Origin: Symbiodinium natans
Taxonomy: Eukaryota > Sar > Dinophyceae > Suessiales > Symbiodiniaceae
DNA length: 64,000 bases
Assembly: GCA_905221605.1 (NCBI GenBank)
Contig: CAJNDS010001114.1
Location: 635,045-699,044 of the forward strand
Direction: 5' to 3'
The notes beneath the pieces are model-generated. The model was given only the letters and a program-made list of their open reading frames with translations. It had not been told where the DNA came from and did not search any database. Positions 1 to 10,344 of this stretch are shown here, one piece after another; the first letter of the stretch is position 1; each line of letters starts with the position of its first letter. The position numbers and the translations under genes were made by a program.

Positions 1-2078
1 CCGGCCTTATTTCCAATTTAAGGAATTTAAAGAATTTAAAGGATTTATAAAATTTAAATCGGCGGCCCCTATTTCAAAACCCAGGCCCCCCAATTTAAAT
101 TTTATAAATTCCTTAAATTCTTTAAATTCCTTAAAAAAGAAATACCGGCCCTATTTCCAATTTAAGGAATTTAGGGAATTTAAGCCCTTTAAATTCCTTA
201 AATTCCTTAAAAAAGAAATACCGGCCCTATTTCCAATTTAAGGAATTTAAGGAATTTAAGCCCTTTAAATTCCTTAAATTCCTTAAAAAAGAAATACCGG
301 CCCTATTTCCAATTTAAGGAATTTAAGGATTTTAAAGGATTTATAAAATTTAAATCGGCGGCCCCTATTTCAAAACCCAGGCCACCCAGTTTAAATTTTT
401 TAAATTTCCTTCAATTCTTTAAATTCTTTAAAAAAGAAATACCGGCCCTATTTCCAATTTAAAGAACTTAAGGAATTTACGCCCTTAAAATTCCTTAAAT
501 TCTTTAAAAAAGAAATACCGGCCTTATTTCCAATTTAAGGAATTTAAAGAATTTAAAGGATTTATAAGATTTAAATCGGCGGCCCCTATTTCAAAACCCA
601 GGCCCCCCAATTTAAATTTTATAAATTCCTTAAATTCTTTAAATTCCTTAAAAAAGAAATGCCGGCCCTATTTCCAATTTAAGGAATTTAAGGAATTTAA
701 GCCCTTTAAATTCCTTAAATTCCTTAAAAAAGAAATACCGGCCCTATTTCCAATTTAAGGAATTTAAGGATTTTAAGCCCTTTAAATTCCTTTAATTCCT
801 TAAAAAAGAAATACCGGCCCTATTTCCAATTTAAGGAATTTAAGGATTTTAAAGGATTTATAAAATTTAAATCGGCGGCCCCTATTTCAAAACCCAGGCC
901 ACCCAGTTTAAATTTTTTAAATTCCTTCAATTCTTTAAATTCTTTAAAAAAGAAATACCGGCCCTATTTCCAATTTAAAGAATTTAAGGAATTTACGCCC
1001 TTTAAATTCCTTAAATTCTTTAAAAAAGAAATACCTGCCTTATTTCCAATTTAAGGAATTTAAAGAATTTAAAGGATTTATAAAATTTAAATCGGCGGCC
1101 CCTATTTCAAAACCCAGGCCCCCCAATTTAAATTTTATAAATTCCTTAAATTCTTTAAATTCCTTAAAAAAGAAATACCGGCCCTATTTCCAATTTAAGG
1201 AATTTAAGGAATTTAAGCCCTAGCCCTTTAAATTCCTTCAATTCCTTAAAAAAGAAATACCGGCCCTATTTCAAATCTAAGGAATTTAAGAATTTAAGCC
1301 CTTTAAATTCCTTAAATTCCTTAAAAAAGAAATACCGGCCCTATTTCCAATTTAAGGAATTTAAGGGATTTAAGCCCTTTAAATTCCTTAAATTCCTTAA
1401 AAAAGAAATGCCGGCCCTATTTCCAATTTAAGGAATTTAAGGGTTTTAAAGGATTTATAAAATTTAAATCGGCGGCCCCTATTTCAAAACCCAGGCCACC
1501 CAATTTAAATTTATAAATTCCTTAAATTCTTTAAAGTCCTTAAAAAAGAAATACCGGCCCTATTTCCAATTTAAGGAATTTAAGGAATTTAAGCCCTTTA
1601 AATTCCTTAAATTCCTTAAAAAAGAAATACCGGCCCCATTTCCAATTTAAGGAATTTAAGGAATTTAAGCCCTTTAAATTCCTTAAATTCTTTAAAAAAG
1701 AAATACCGGCCTTATTTCCAATTTAAGGAATTTAAAGAATTTAAAGGATTTATAAAATTTAAATCGGCGGCCCCTATTTCAAAACCCAGGCCCCCAATTT
1801 AAATTTTATAAATTCCTTAAATTCTTTAAATTCCTTAAAAAAGAAATACCGGCCCTATTTCCAATTTAAGGAATTTAAGGAATTTAAGCCCTTTAAATTC
1901 CTTAAATTCCTTAAAAAAGAAATACCGGCCCTATTTCAAATTTAAGGAATTTAAGAATTTAAGGCCTTTAAATTCCTTAAATTCCTTAAAAAAGAAATAC
2001 CGGCCCTATTTCCAATTTAAGGAATTTAAAGCGTTTAAATTCCTTAATTTCTTAAAAAAAAAAATAGCGCGCTTATTT
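1..2078. repeat. AT-rich satellite array with hairpin monomers
   Basis: Tandem array, open at the left window edge. Short monomers are 76 bp (starts 145, 221, 442) and long ones 144-145 bp (starts 1, 297); the order long-76-76-long-76 gives a 517-bp higher-order unit beginning at 1, 518 and 1034, then a longer 672-bp unit. Each monomer carries GGAATTTAAGG arms facing CCTTAAATTCC arms around a GCCC loop, so every unit can fold into a hairpin. Long monomers add a segment with ATTTAAATCGGCGGCCCC. Composition is far more AT-rich than the rest of the window. Confidence 0.95.
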
Positions 2079-2389
2079 CCGAAACCTTACAATATAAACA
2101 AAACAAAGAGGATTGCCAAATAGTACATAAAGGTCCTTCGTACATAGGGGTCTAGCACGTTCAAAGGCTTGAACCCTACAGGCGCTGAAGGTATACATGT
2201 CCTATCGGTTTTTAAACCATTACACCGTGTAAGAAGGTTTCGGGTCTTTTCGGGGTCTATCTCTAAATTTCTCACGGGGTTAACCCTGCAGGGTTTAAAG
2301 TTAAAGGTTTAGGGTTAAAGGTTAAGGCAATACCCATAGGATTAGAACCTTATAACCCTGTAGTGCACGAGGCTTAAACCCCTAAAACT
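2079..2389. other. spacer with degenerate heptamers
   Basis: Single-copy-looking spacer between satellite and palindrome. Degenerate GGTTTAGGGTTAAAGG text lies near 2293-2325. A minus-strand frame of 62 codons ending in a hydrophobic YYLAILFVLFIL stretch occupies 2087-2275 but has no other support. Confidence 0.5.
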
Positions 2390-3110
2390 TAACAATCTTT
2401 TTCTCGAGAAAACCAGAAAAACCAAAAAAAAACAAAAAAAACATCTTTTCCAAAACTATGGGGCTGGTGCCTCCAAAAGATGGTTTTTTTGGTTTTCTCG
2501 AGAAAAAGATGGTTTTTTTGGTTCGAAACCATCCTTTTTCTCGAGAAAAAGATGGTTTTTGAGCAGCCGCTCTTCGAAAAACCATCTTTTTCTCGAGAAA
2601 AAGATGGTTTTTGGAGATCTTGTCCTGGAAAAACCATGTTTTTCTCGAGAAAAAGATGGTTTCCGGAGGTCTTGTCCTGGAAAAACCATCTTTTTCTCGA
2701 GAAAAAGATGGTTTTTGGAGGTCTTCTCCTGGTAAAGCCATCTTTTTCTCGAGAAAAATTTTTTTTCGAAGGGTGGTTGCTCAAAACCATCTTTTTCTCG
2801 AAAAAAAGATGGTTTTTCCAGGACAAGACCTCCGGAAACCATCTTTTTCTCGAGAAAAACATGGTTTTTCCAGGACAAGATCTCCAAAAACCATCTTTTT
2901 CTCGAGAAAAAGATGGTTTTTCGAAGAGCGGCTGCTCAAAAACCATCGTTTTCTCGAGAAAAAGATGGTTTCGAACCAAAAAAACCATCTTTTTCTCGAG
3001 AAAACCAAAAAAACCATCTTTTGGAGGCCCCAGCCCCATAGTTTTGGAAAAGATGGTTTTTTTGGTTTTTTTGGTTTTGTTGGTTTGTTTGGTGTTTTGG
3101 ATTTTTTTGG
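2390..3110. repeat. nested palindrome with CTCGAG cores
   Basis: Eleven copies of a palindromic unit (AAACCATCTTTTTCTCGAG and its complement; one core reads CTCGAA) recur at 2497, 2540, 2592, 2644, 2696, 2748, 2797, 2849, 2901, 2953 and 2995, mostly 52 bp apart. The whole block is itself an imperfect inverted repeat centred near 2749: paired positions sum to about 5498, and CTATGGGGCTGGTG at 2457 mirrors CAGCCCCATAG at 3041. Frames reading FSREKDGF on both strands are products of this symmetry, not genes. Confidence 0.95.
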
Positions 3111-3209
3111 TTTGTTGGTTTTTGTTAGTTTCTTGTTTTGTTGTTTTTTGCCTTGATCTGGCTAGGACTCGGCTGCCATCCGCGGTGGGTCCATTGGGGG
3201 GGGGGTGAG

Positions 3210-3210
<1 letters not shown>

Positions 3211-3250
<40 letters not shown>
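3211..3250. repeat. (TA)n microsatellite
   Basis: About 20 uninterrupted TA dinucleotides directly after a G9 run. Confidence 0.95.
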
Positions 3251-3253
<3 letters not shown>

Positions 3254-3307
3254 GCTCGTGAACCCTCAAAGCCCTCACTAGAAGCTGCAAGAAACACCCT
3301 TTGCTGC

Positions 3308-3374
3308 CTGCGCGCAGGAAAGTCTTCCCGCCGCTGAGCCCCTCGAAGTGCTCGGGGCCGAAGGGCCCGAGCTC
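3308..3374 (-). CDS. exon candidate, FGPEHFEGLSGGKTF
   Basis: Opens after CAG|G at the high-coordinate end and closes with GCGCAG followed by GCAGC, a GC-type donor. 67 nt, 22 codons plus one base. Nearly all third positions are G or C (CTC GGG CCC TTC GGC). Contains a glycine-rich SGGKTF segment, too short to call a nucleotide-binding loop. No family recognised. Confidence 0.6.
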
Positions 3375-3919
3375 CTGGAGATCTTTCTCAACTTGGATCA
3401 TGCCTGGGCCTTGTTCCAAAACCCTAAACTGCAGGGGTTTTTTGGGTTTTGGGAGATGTGGGCTCCGCAACACGATGAGTCATGGCATCCGTGTTACATC
3501 CCCCGCTGTTTTACATGTGTTACATCCGCCCCGGCATCGCCTCCCAACCCGGTCCAACCCCCCTCAGCGGCCGAACTCCCCAAACCGCAAACTCCGCGAT
3601 CCAACGTTGGATCCGATGGTGTGAGCATTGTGGGCACCTTCGGTAGTTGATGCTCATCCTATCCAGGGTTCGAGCTCCATGGGTTCCGGCTGAGGCTTGC
3701 GGCACTTGTCACGAAACTGCTGGCCGCTCACTGGAAGCATTCCGAAAGCTCACAGCACCAAAGTGCTCTTCAACAGTACACCCGCGCTTGATTCACTTGG
3801 TTCACCCTAACACGTGATTATTTGGGCACTTCCCCAATAGGGCTACCCAAAATAGTATAACCTTAGTGATACGAACCCCCCCTCAAGGGCACCCCCATTT
3901 TCAGGAAACCCACATTTCA

Positions 3920-3968
3920 CCCTAAACCCGAAACCCTAAACCCTAAACCCTAAACCCTAAACCCTAAA
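3920..3968. repeat. CCCTAAA tract
   Basis: Five to six near-perfect heptamers, abutting the low-coordinate end of the next exon candidate. Confidence 0.9.
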
Positions 3969-3976
3969 TCATCTTC

Positions 3977-4067
3977 TTGGGGTCGCTCCTTGACCATCAG
4001 CTTGTGCTGCCAGGTCTCCTTGAACACGCTGCTCCAGGCATCTGGGCTCACGTAGCCATGAGGGGGG
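3977..4067 (-). CDS. exon candidate between two telomere-like tracts
   Basis: Reads GYVSPDAWSSVFKETWQHKL then MVKERPQ, all codons GC-rich at position 3 (GTG AGC CCA GAT GCC TGG AGC AGC GTG TTC AAG). Opens after AAAG, closes at CAA before GAAGAT (GA donor). Tracts of opposite orientation lie immediately on either side. No family recognised. Confidence 0.8.
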
Positions 4068-4095
4068 CTTTACGAAAAAAGGGGGCCCTTAGTAA

Positions 4096-4172
4096 TTTAG
4101 GGTTTAGGGTTTAGGGTTTAGGCTTTAGGGTTTAGGGTTTAAGCTTTAGGCTTTGGGGTTTAGGGTTTTAGG
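4096..4172. repeat. TTTAGGG tract
   Basis: About ten heptamers, some GCTTTAGG variants, in opposite orientation to the tract at 3920. Confidence 0.9.
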
Positions 4173-4186
4173 CCCCCGAATAATAG

Positions 4187-4241
4187 GGTTCCTTTCAATA
4201 ATGGCTCCAATAAGGTACCCCCTAATTTCGGCAACCCCCAC
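4187..4241 (-). repeat. dispersed element, copy 1
   Basis: Read on the minus strand: GTGGGGGTTGCCGAAATTAG, then GGGGTACCTTATTGGAGCC. Matches the copies at 20219, 27238, 38980 and 41187. CATGGCTAC occurs just outside this end (4245-4253) and again at the start of the exon at 4060, as a direct repeat flanking the presumed intron. Confidence 0.75.
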
Positions 4242-4284
4242 GTGTAGCCATGTGGAGGCTTCGGGATTCAGGGCTCTTGGACTT

Positions 4285-4338
4285 AAACCCTAAAGCCCAA
4301 ACCCTAAACCCTGAGCCCTAAACCCTGAGCCCTAACCC

Positions 4339-4370
<32 letters not shown>

Positions 4371-4439
4371 ACCCTAAACCCTAAACCCTAAACCCTAAAC
4401 CCTAAACCCTAAACCCTAAACCCTAAACCCTAAACCCTA
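4285..4439. repeat. CCCTAAA tract with variant blocks
   Basis: Mixed CCCTGAG and CCCTCAA heptamers (4310-4365) pass into a perfect CCCTAAA run of about ten units. Confidence 0.95.
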
Positions 4440-4462
4440 GCTTCTTTGCTCATGGCTAAGGC

Positions 4463-4543
4463 CTTCGGACCATCGGATCTCGGACGGCCCTCGCAAGGAT
4501 TTGCTTTTGGCAGAGCCGCAGGGTCTTCAGAAGTTGGGCTTGG
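4463..4543 (-). CDS. exon candidate, weak
   Basis: Frame reads QAQLLKTLRLCQKQILARAV then RDPMVRR, amphipathic and G/C-rich at third positions; donor would be AAG|GCCTTAG. A second open frame (SPTSEDPAALPKANP) overlaps, so frame is uncertain. Confidence 0.4.
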
Positions 4544-4549
4544 AAAGTG

Positions 4550-7290
4550 CGTGAGATACCCGAAGTCCTTCTTCTGAAGCAGGCATGACTGAGTGGCTCT
4601 GACAGTAGGTGAGCCAACAGTGCCAAAGCTTTGGAGCACACCTACGCTCGGCCCGTCCCGGAAATAGAGGCCTGGCACGTGAGCCTTGTAGAGCTTACAT
4701 GGAGCAGGGAGGAGGGGTGTATAGGGTTGTTTAACAGCGTGGCTTCGAGGTTTGAAGTTGCGAGGATGTCCCCAAGTCCCGAACTCTGCTCAAAGAACCG
4801 AGCTGCCAGAGCGAGAGAGCTTCGTGAGCCGCACCACCAGACAGGGGCTGTATCGGTCCTCGGGTCCCAGCCCCTTGTTGGTCCCGTTTTCCTTCTGATC
4901 TCAAGGCCGTTTCCGAGCGAAACTCTCCTGAACACATCAGAAAAGCCGTGTGCGAACAGAAGACACGAAGCAAAGTGCAGAAGCACAACCCAGCACGTTC
5001 ACCTCCGATGCGTCTTCACAGGTAAAACGAAACTCGGGGACGGAACAGCCACTGAAGCCCTTAACCCTCAACCCTAAACCCCTTTAACAGGGGCGCGGAG
5101 TGCAGGTCCAAGTGGCGCCTGCCACTTGCCGCCTGCGTGGAAGCCAAGGAGTTAAGCTTCAGCTTCCCTTGGTCTTGGGGCTTTTCTGCGAGCCTTTGAC
5201 AGCATGTAGAGGTATCTTGACAGACCCATTGTTGTCGGGCTGCTTGGCCTGGGCTCAGAACCCAGCCCTGCAAGGGATGCAAGGGAGCGCCCAAAGCGCT
5301 GATACATCAAACAAGCCATGGTACACCTTGAGGGCGCGGGCAGCGCCATGTGGTCTGTGAAGAGCGCACCTACTGAAATCCTTCGCACCCAAACGCACCC
5401 CTGAAAGCCCAACCAGCCCTGAACTCTAGGCCGCGGAGGGGTGTGGGGGCCGGGGGGCGCCTCCTCATCGGATCTGAGGAGCCCAGGCGCCAGGTGCTCG
5501 ATTCCGGGATGATCTGGGGCGTTGCGGCTTTCGGTTTCAGGCAGGGACTTCGGGACACGCTCAGGGGAGGCGATTTCTTAGTTTCAGGACGCAGCTTGCT
5601 CATGGAACGGAGTCTCAGGTCATTGGAGCTACTTGGGAATTGCAGAGGCTTCACCAACATCATGGCAGCACTTGCTAGAGCTGTATAAGCCCACGGATGA
5701 GCTTGGACAACGGGGAAGGGCGGCGGATGGGATGCTGGGGGGGAGGGGGGAAGAGCAGCTTCAAAAAAACACCGTTCGGACTCTGACAATTGCACGGCGG
5801 CACTTCCTGGTTTGGGAGGCGGAATGGGAGGAAATGCACGAGAACGTTTCGTGTTTGCATCCTTCCCCGCATGTTGTATGTGTCGCGTGGTGAATGCGTT
5901 TTCCGCATCTCAAGGGTCCGTACGTACGGCAGGAGTGCTATTGCAGGCGTGCTTTTAAGGAGCTGAGCTCCCTTTCAAGACGTGCATTGTGCTGAACACC
6001 AGGATCAGTGTGTGAGATTTTGCGGCTTCGGGTGGCTCGCAGCGCACGGTACTGCTGGCTCTCCGGATCTAAAGCGAAGCCACCAAAGCCAGAGATGCCA
6101 ACCTGCACCGAATATTTGTGCACTAGTTCCTGCCAGAGTTCTGCTACAAGCCTAGCCCCCCCCTTGGAGTCTGCACCCTGTTGACCGAAACAAAATACAT
6201 GCTGTTCCTGCCATCCTGTGAACGGCATCGCCCCTCTGCAGGTAGCCGAGCTTGTAGGCCCAAAACTTTCAACACCCAAAAACAGCCCTTGGCAAGTTGG
6301 CCCAGTACCCGATATTGCGGAACCCCTTAAGGCATCATCCCCATACCACGAACTCAGAGGGTTGCCGCCTGCCCGCTCAGCTCACCAAAGAGAATGGGAT
6401 TGCTCCGGTCGCCCTGGAAGAACACCGAGACCTCTTGAGCAAGATCGTGAGGTCAAGGCCAGGACCTAAACCCTGGAACCCCTAACTAACCTTTATCATA
6501 AACCCTAATCCCTAACCCTCAACCCTAAACCCTAAATACCCCACCCCTAAACCCATCTCCTCGGGAGGTGCGGTGGTTCAGGCCACGGGCTTCTTAAATC
6601 ATCAGGGCTTAATGGGCTGAAGGTTTACGTTTGACTTTGAGAAGCTGTAATCAGCCCAACGGCAAGGGCCTTCGGCGTGCGTTCTCGTGCCCGACCTTTC
6701 TGTCTGACATCCCCCCTCTAAACTCTTAGAGCCCTCAGCCCCGAAACTTCAACCCAGACCCTCAGAAGCAATCACCCCCTGAACCCCCTGAACCCTAAAC
6801 CATAAACCCTCAGACCCCTTATGCCCTTCAGTCCTGGGGCCCTCCATAAGGCCCCAAAAGCCGGGGCGCTGCATTCGGCCACACGTCGACGGCCAACAGC
6901 GCCTTTTTTGTAATGATTCTTGGGGGTGGGGGGGCGATTTGGGGGGGGAGTTGAGTTGATTCAACCCCATTCTCTTGTGTAGTAGAAGGTTTTTTTGGCA
7001 TTCCACGGGAGAAGGAAGGTTGAGCATCTACCTTCCAACTACTCGACTCTCATTGAGCCGCAGCTTCCGGCTTCAGGACGCTGTACCCTAAACCCTAAAC
7101 CCTAAAGAGAAGGGGGTCCTCCATGCATCCTGATAGCAGCATTGCGTCTTGATACCGTACCCAAAATTCCGCAATATTTGCGCCGAGGCCTTCGTAGACC
7201 CCAAGAGCCCTCAAACCCCAAAGCACTCATCTCCACGCTTGAAAAACAGGGGGTTTGAGGTAGAGGGAGTTGAGGGCTTGGGGGCGAGGA
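4550..7290. other. intron-like or intergenic stretch
   Basis: Mixed GC text with short heptamer relics (5067, 6496-6535, 7083-7106). Frames on both strands, e.g. plus 4631-5077 and minus 5370-5795 (MMLVKPLQFPSSSNDLRLRS), reach 140 codons but neither shows splice signals or a family, and they overlap opposite-strand frames of equal quality. A minus-strand DNNGSVKIPLHAV at 5180-5230 only faintly recalls an ankyrin repeat. Confidence 0.5.
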
Positions 7291-7295
7291 ATAGG

Positions 7296-7370
7296 GCCCT
7301 AAACCCCTAACCCCTAAACCCTAAACCCTAAACCCTAAACCCTAAACCCTCCCTAAACCCTAAACCCTTT
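7296..7370. repeat. CCCTAAA tract
   Basis: Nine heptamers with one CCCTCCCTAAA slip. Confidence 0.9.
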
Positions 7371-7524
7371 GGGAATCTTGGGGTGTTGCTCTGCCCTGGC
7401 GCCTCCAGCGGGTATCGCGCGCACAGGCGTTCGTAGCCTCGGCCGGGGCAAGCCGGGCTTTTTATATCGTATAAGCTAGGGTGCTCTTTATGGGTTATTG
7501 AAGCTGTTTACGGAGACTCAACCC

Positions 7525-7585
7525 CTAAACCCTAAATCCTAAACGCTAAACCCTAAACCCTGAACCCTGAACCCTCAATCCTAAT
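7525..7585. repeat. CCCTAAA/CCCTGAA tract
   Basis: Degenerate heptamers with AAATCCTAAACG interruptions. Confidence 0.85.
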
Positions 7586-8012
7586 TACACGGTTAAACGG
7601 AGCTTGCAGCGATTTGGGGGCTTCGGAGAGGCCTGGGTGGGCCGTCAGTTGGGGGCAAGTTGGCTGCTTCCCGAAACCGGGCTCAGGGTTTAGGGTTTGG
7701 GGCTCAGGGTTTGGGGCCTGAGCCCCCAATTGAACTTCACCAGTCTTACCCAGCTCTTGCAAAAGTAGTCTGGGTTCTCAAGCGCGGGTTCAAGGATCCA
7801 GTACTTTGGGGGTTCTAGGTTTGAAAGGCTTCAGTTGCAGGGTCCAGGGTCATGAGCTCAGGGGCTTCAGTGTAAAGCCCCATTCACGTGCAGCTTTAGG
7901 ATTTGGGATTCATGCTTGGAGGCTTTTGGAGTAGGTATCAGGGCTTCGAGGCTTTGTATAGGGTGCCTCAACTCCTTCGCAACCCGAAGATCGACCCCCC
8001 CTACACCCCCAC

Positions 8013-8071
8013 GGGTTGGACGGGCTGCGGTCGCGCTCAAAGTGGATCTCGATCGTCACGAAGAAGTCCTC
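8013..8071 (-). CDS. exon candidate, EDFFVTIEIHFERDRSPSN
   Basis: Starts after ATGACAG with GAG GAC TTC TTC GTG ACG ATC GAG; 19 of 20 codons end in G or C. 59 nt. Closes at AACCC before GTGGGGGTGT. Sense pattern of alternating hydrophobic and charged residues suggests a beta strand. Family not recognised. Confidence 0.85.
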
Positions 8072-8183
8072 CTGTCATGGCGCTCCAGATCAGGAATGCT
8101 CATCTGCCTACCGAAAAGGAGGGAGGAGGGCGGGTTGTGCATCTTCTGCTTGGAGCTTTCAGCCTCGGATTTAAGGACAGGTC

Positions 8184-8237
8184 CTGGTGCGCGGTAATGC
8201 CGATGCAGAGATCGTTGGGCGTGCAGACCAGGTCCGC
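8184..8237 (-). CDS. exon candidate, 18 codons
   Basis: GATGAG|GCGGAC at the start and CACCAG|GACCTG at the end: AG|G acceptor and GA donor, exactly 54 nt. Reads ADLVCTPNDLCIGITAHQ with 16 of 18 third positions G or C. Two cysteines eight residues apart... spacing C-x5-C. Lies about 115 bp upstream (minus sense) of the exon at 8013-8071. Confidence 0.85.
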
Positions 8238-8251
8238 CTCATCGCCGCGGT

Positions 8252-8484
8252 GTTTAGGGTTTAGGGTTTAGGGTTTAGGGTTTAGGGTTTAGGGTTTAGG
8301 GTTTAGGGTTTAGGGTTTAGGGTGTTTAGGGTTTTTAGGGTTTTTAGGGTTTTTATGGTTTTTAGGGTTTTTAGGGTTTAGGGTTTATAGGGTTTAGGGT
8401 TTATAGGGTTTAGGGTTTAGGGTTTAGGGTTCAGGGTTCAGGGTTCAGGGTTCAGAGTTCAGGGTTTCGGGTTTAGGGTTTACA
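8252..8484. repeat. TTTAGGG tract with variant blocks
   Basis: Over 30 heptamers: perfect TTTAGGG, then an expanded TTTTTAGGG block (8320-8370), then TTCAGGG (8428-8460). It directly precedes the minus-strand exon acceptor at 8238. Confidence 0.95.
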
Positions 8485-8612
8485 TGTTTGGGCCCCGAGG
8501 CGCAGGGCTTGCCGAGGGTGGTCTTTCGGCAACCAGCAAAAAGAAAGCGCTGCCGGCCCAAAGCCCCGCAAGCCCCCAAAGACGAAGACTGCCCCTTTGT
8601 CTCCCCTCTCAG

Positions 8613-8670
8613 CCGGGCTGCCGGGAGCAGTGCGAAGATGCCGCCGGGGGCTGCCTCCTCACCGCTCTAG
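8613..8670 (+). CDS. exon candidate, cysteine-rich
   Basis: Good pyrimidine tract (CCCCTTTGTCTCCCCTCTCAG) ends at 8612. The exon reads PGCREQCEDAAGGCLLTAL, with C-x3-C and a later Cys, and closes at CTAG before GATTTG (GA donor). The opposite strand also has an open GC-rich frame, so strand is not certain. Confidence 0.55.
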
Positions 8671-9354
8671 GATTTGGGACTTTCAGGGGCCTCGTGTGCT
8701 ACTCAGGGAGAATGGGCTGGGGAGAGCAAACAAAAACCAAACTCGATCGTAAACCTTGCCCAAGAACTATCTGCTAACGAACGATAACCAGCTAGTGGGC
8801 TAAACGGATAAACCAGCTACTGGTAAAACCAGCAGCCACGAGTCGGACTCACTAAACCACCACAATGACTAAGAACACTCCAGCTGGCCAACGGATTTTC
8901 ACGACAGATTTCCTGCACACTGCCATCCGGCAGCAGATCGCCAGGTCCCGGCTCCGGCCGCCCGGCCTGCTGGGCTGAAGGAGCTTAGAGCTTTGAGAGT
9001 TTAGGGTTTAGGGTTTAGGGTCTAGGGTGTAAGGTCTGGGGCTTTCACTGTTTAGGTGCACGTTTTACTCCAGGTCGCGAAATCGTGTAGGGGCTGTGCT
9101 ACTGCTGTTTGGCCTTGCGACATCCAGACCTTTCCGCCCAAACATCACAAAAGCCACAGTCCCTGCGCACTGGAATGGTCTCGAGCTCCTCCTCCTTTGG
9201 CGCGTCCTGGCATGAAGCCACATGTCCAGGTTTGGGCCCCAAAACCCTAAGACCTTAAACGCCCCCAGATTGTCGGAGGTGAGGAATCGCAGGAAAGACC
9301 GCTTGTTCCATTCCAGGACATGTAGCTTTCCCTTCATTCTCGAGGGACGGGGAT

Positions 9355-9515
9355 TTGGGGGGGTGGGGGGGGGGGGGGGGGAGGGGGGGTGGGGGGGGTG
9401 GGGGGGGGTGGGGGGGGGTGGGGGGGGGGGGTGGGGGGGGTGGGGGGGGGGGGGGGGGGTGGGGGGGGGGGTGGGGGGTGGGGCGGGTGGGGGGTGGGGG
9501 GGGGGTGGGGGGGGG
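9355..9515. repeat. G-rich tract
   Basis: About 160 bp that is almost all G, broken every 7-12 bases by a T. All three forward frames read glycine with V, W or R; not coding evidence. Strong G-quadruplex potential on the plus strand. Confidence 0.95.
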
Positions 9516-9726
9516 ATGCGGAAGGGTGGAGAGCAGTGTTAGGGGCTCTGCACGGCTTTCTGAGGCCAGATCCCCTTACTGAGAGACCGCCTCTCGATCC
9601 TCTCGCCTCAAGTCTTTACCACCCTTTTTCAAGGTAAACCCTCCACATTCGTCGAATCCACACCGCATGCCTCAAACGGAAACACCCGACACTCTTTTGC
9701 CAAGCCCTACATCCGGTCTTATGGTC

Positions 9727-9811
9727 CTTGGTGTAATCCGGGTCCATGTACTTGATATTGGTTGACCCGGGCATATCCCGCATGGCGGGAGTCCAGGGGA
9801 ATGGGTTTCTC
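9727..9811 (-). CDS. exon candidate, NIKYMDPDYTK
   Basis: CTGCAG|GAG acceptor, 85 nt, closing ACCAAG|GACCAT (GA donor). The frame reads NPFPWTPAMRDMPGSTNIKY followed by MDPDYTK, strongly purine-first in its second half. KYMDP-Y recalls the KYIDPSY of ATP phosphofructokinases and the Y-DPEY of some kinases; both are weak single-motif resemblances. Confidence 0.7.
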
Positions 9812-10293
9812 CTGCAGGCTTCTGCACGCGGAACGAATTGCTGGGGGTCTCGGAGGTCTTCGGGTGGTGCCTTTTCGGTTGAGAGGCTTAAGGTCTCAGG
9901 GATGTTGCGAGTTTAGAGTTGCACACAAGCTTGGGAAATCCGTAAGGCAAGCTTTTAGGTGTCGAGCGCAGGTTTGTTTGAGCTCTTCGTTGGCTTGCGG
10001 TTGCTGCTTTCTTGTCTCAGGCGCTTTTGATTGGGCTTGGGGGTTTGCAAAGCACGTGTTCTCCCACTGTGAAACATTGGGTCGTCCTGCGACTCCTTGT
10101 AGGGATCGGTCTTTGTGATTACGGCAGGCAAGTTCAAGGATAGGCGTTGAGACATTCAAGCGTGTAGAGGATGGGCAGGAATCTAGACTTTGCGGATTTG
10201 GCTTTGGGGTTTAGGTCATAACATGGACCACTTGCTTCTTATTGTTGAGGGCTGGTACGGGATACGACTGCACACGAAACCCTCCCGTGCGAG

Positions 10294-10344
10294 CTCCTGA
10301 ACAAGCCGGTGCCCCCCGTGTCACGATGGAAGGGGAACCGCCAG
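10294..10344 (+). CDS. exon candidate, LLNKPVPPVSRWKGN
   Basis: 51 nt, 17 codons, closing CGCCAG|GTGCCC. A second plus island at about 10395-10437 (VLDVHNLFFRKQAAK, before GCAAG) follows. Antisense frames are also open, so strand is uncertain. Confidence 0.45.

Noticed and set aside
2389-3208. Long overlapping frames on both strands reading KPSFSREKDGF repeats
   Set aside because: They follow from the palindromic unit; the same peptide appears on both strands by symmetry.
3580-3700. tRNA-like GGTTCGAGCTCC arm
   Set aside because: No acceptor stem or D-arm could be paired around it.
4631-5077. 148-codon plus frame
   Set aside because: Poor periodicity and equally long frames antisense.
9222-9637. 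Glycine-rich frames
   Set aside because: Translation of the G-rich tract only.
9727-9811. Assignment of NIKYMDPDY to phosphofructokinase or a receptor-like kinase
   Set aside because: One six-residue resemblance without neighbouring motifs; kept as unassigned exon.
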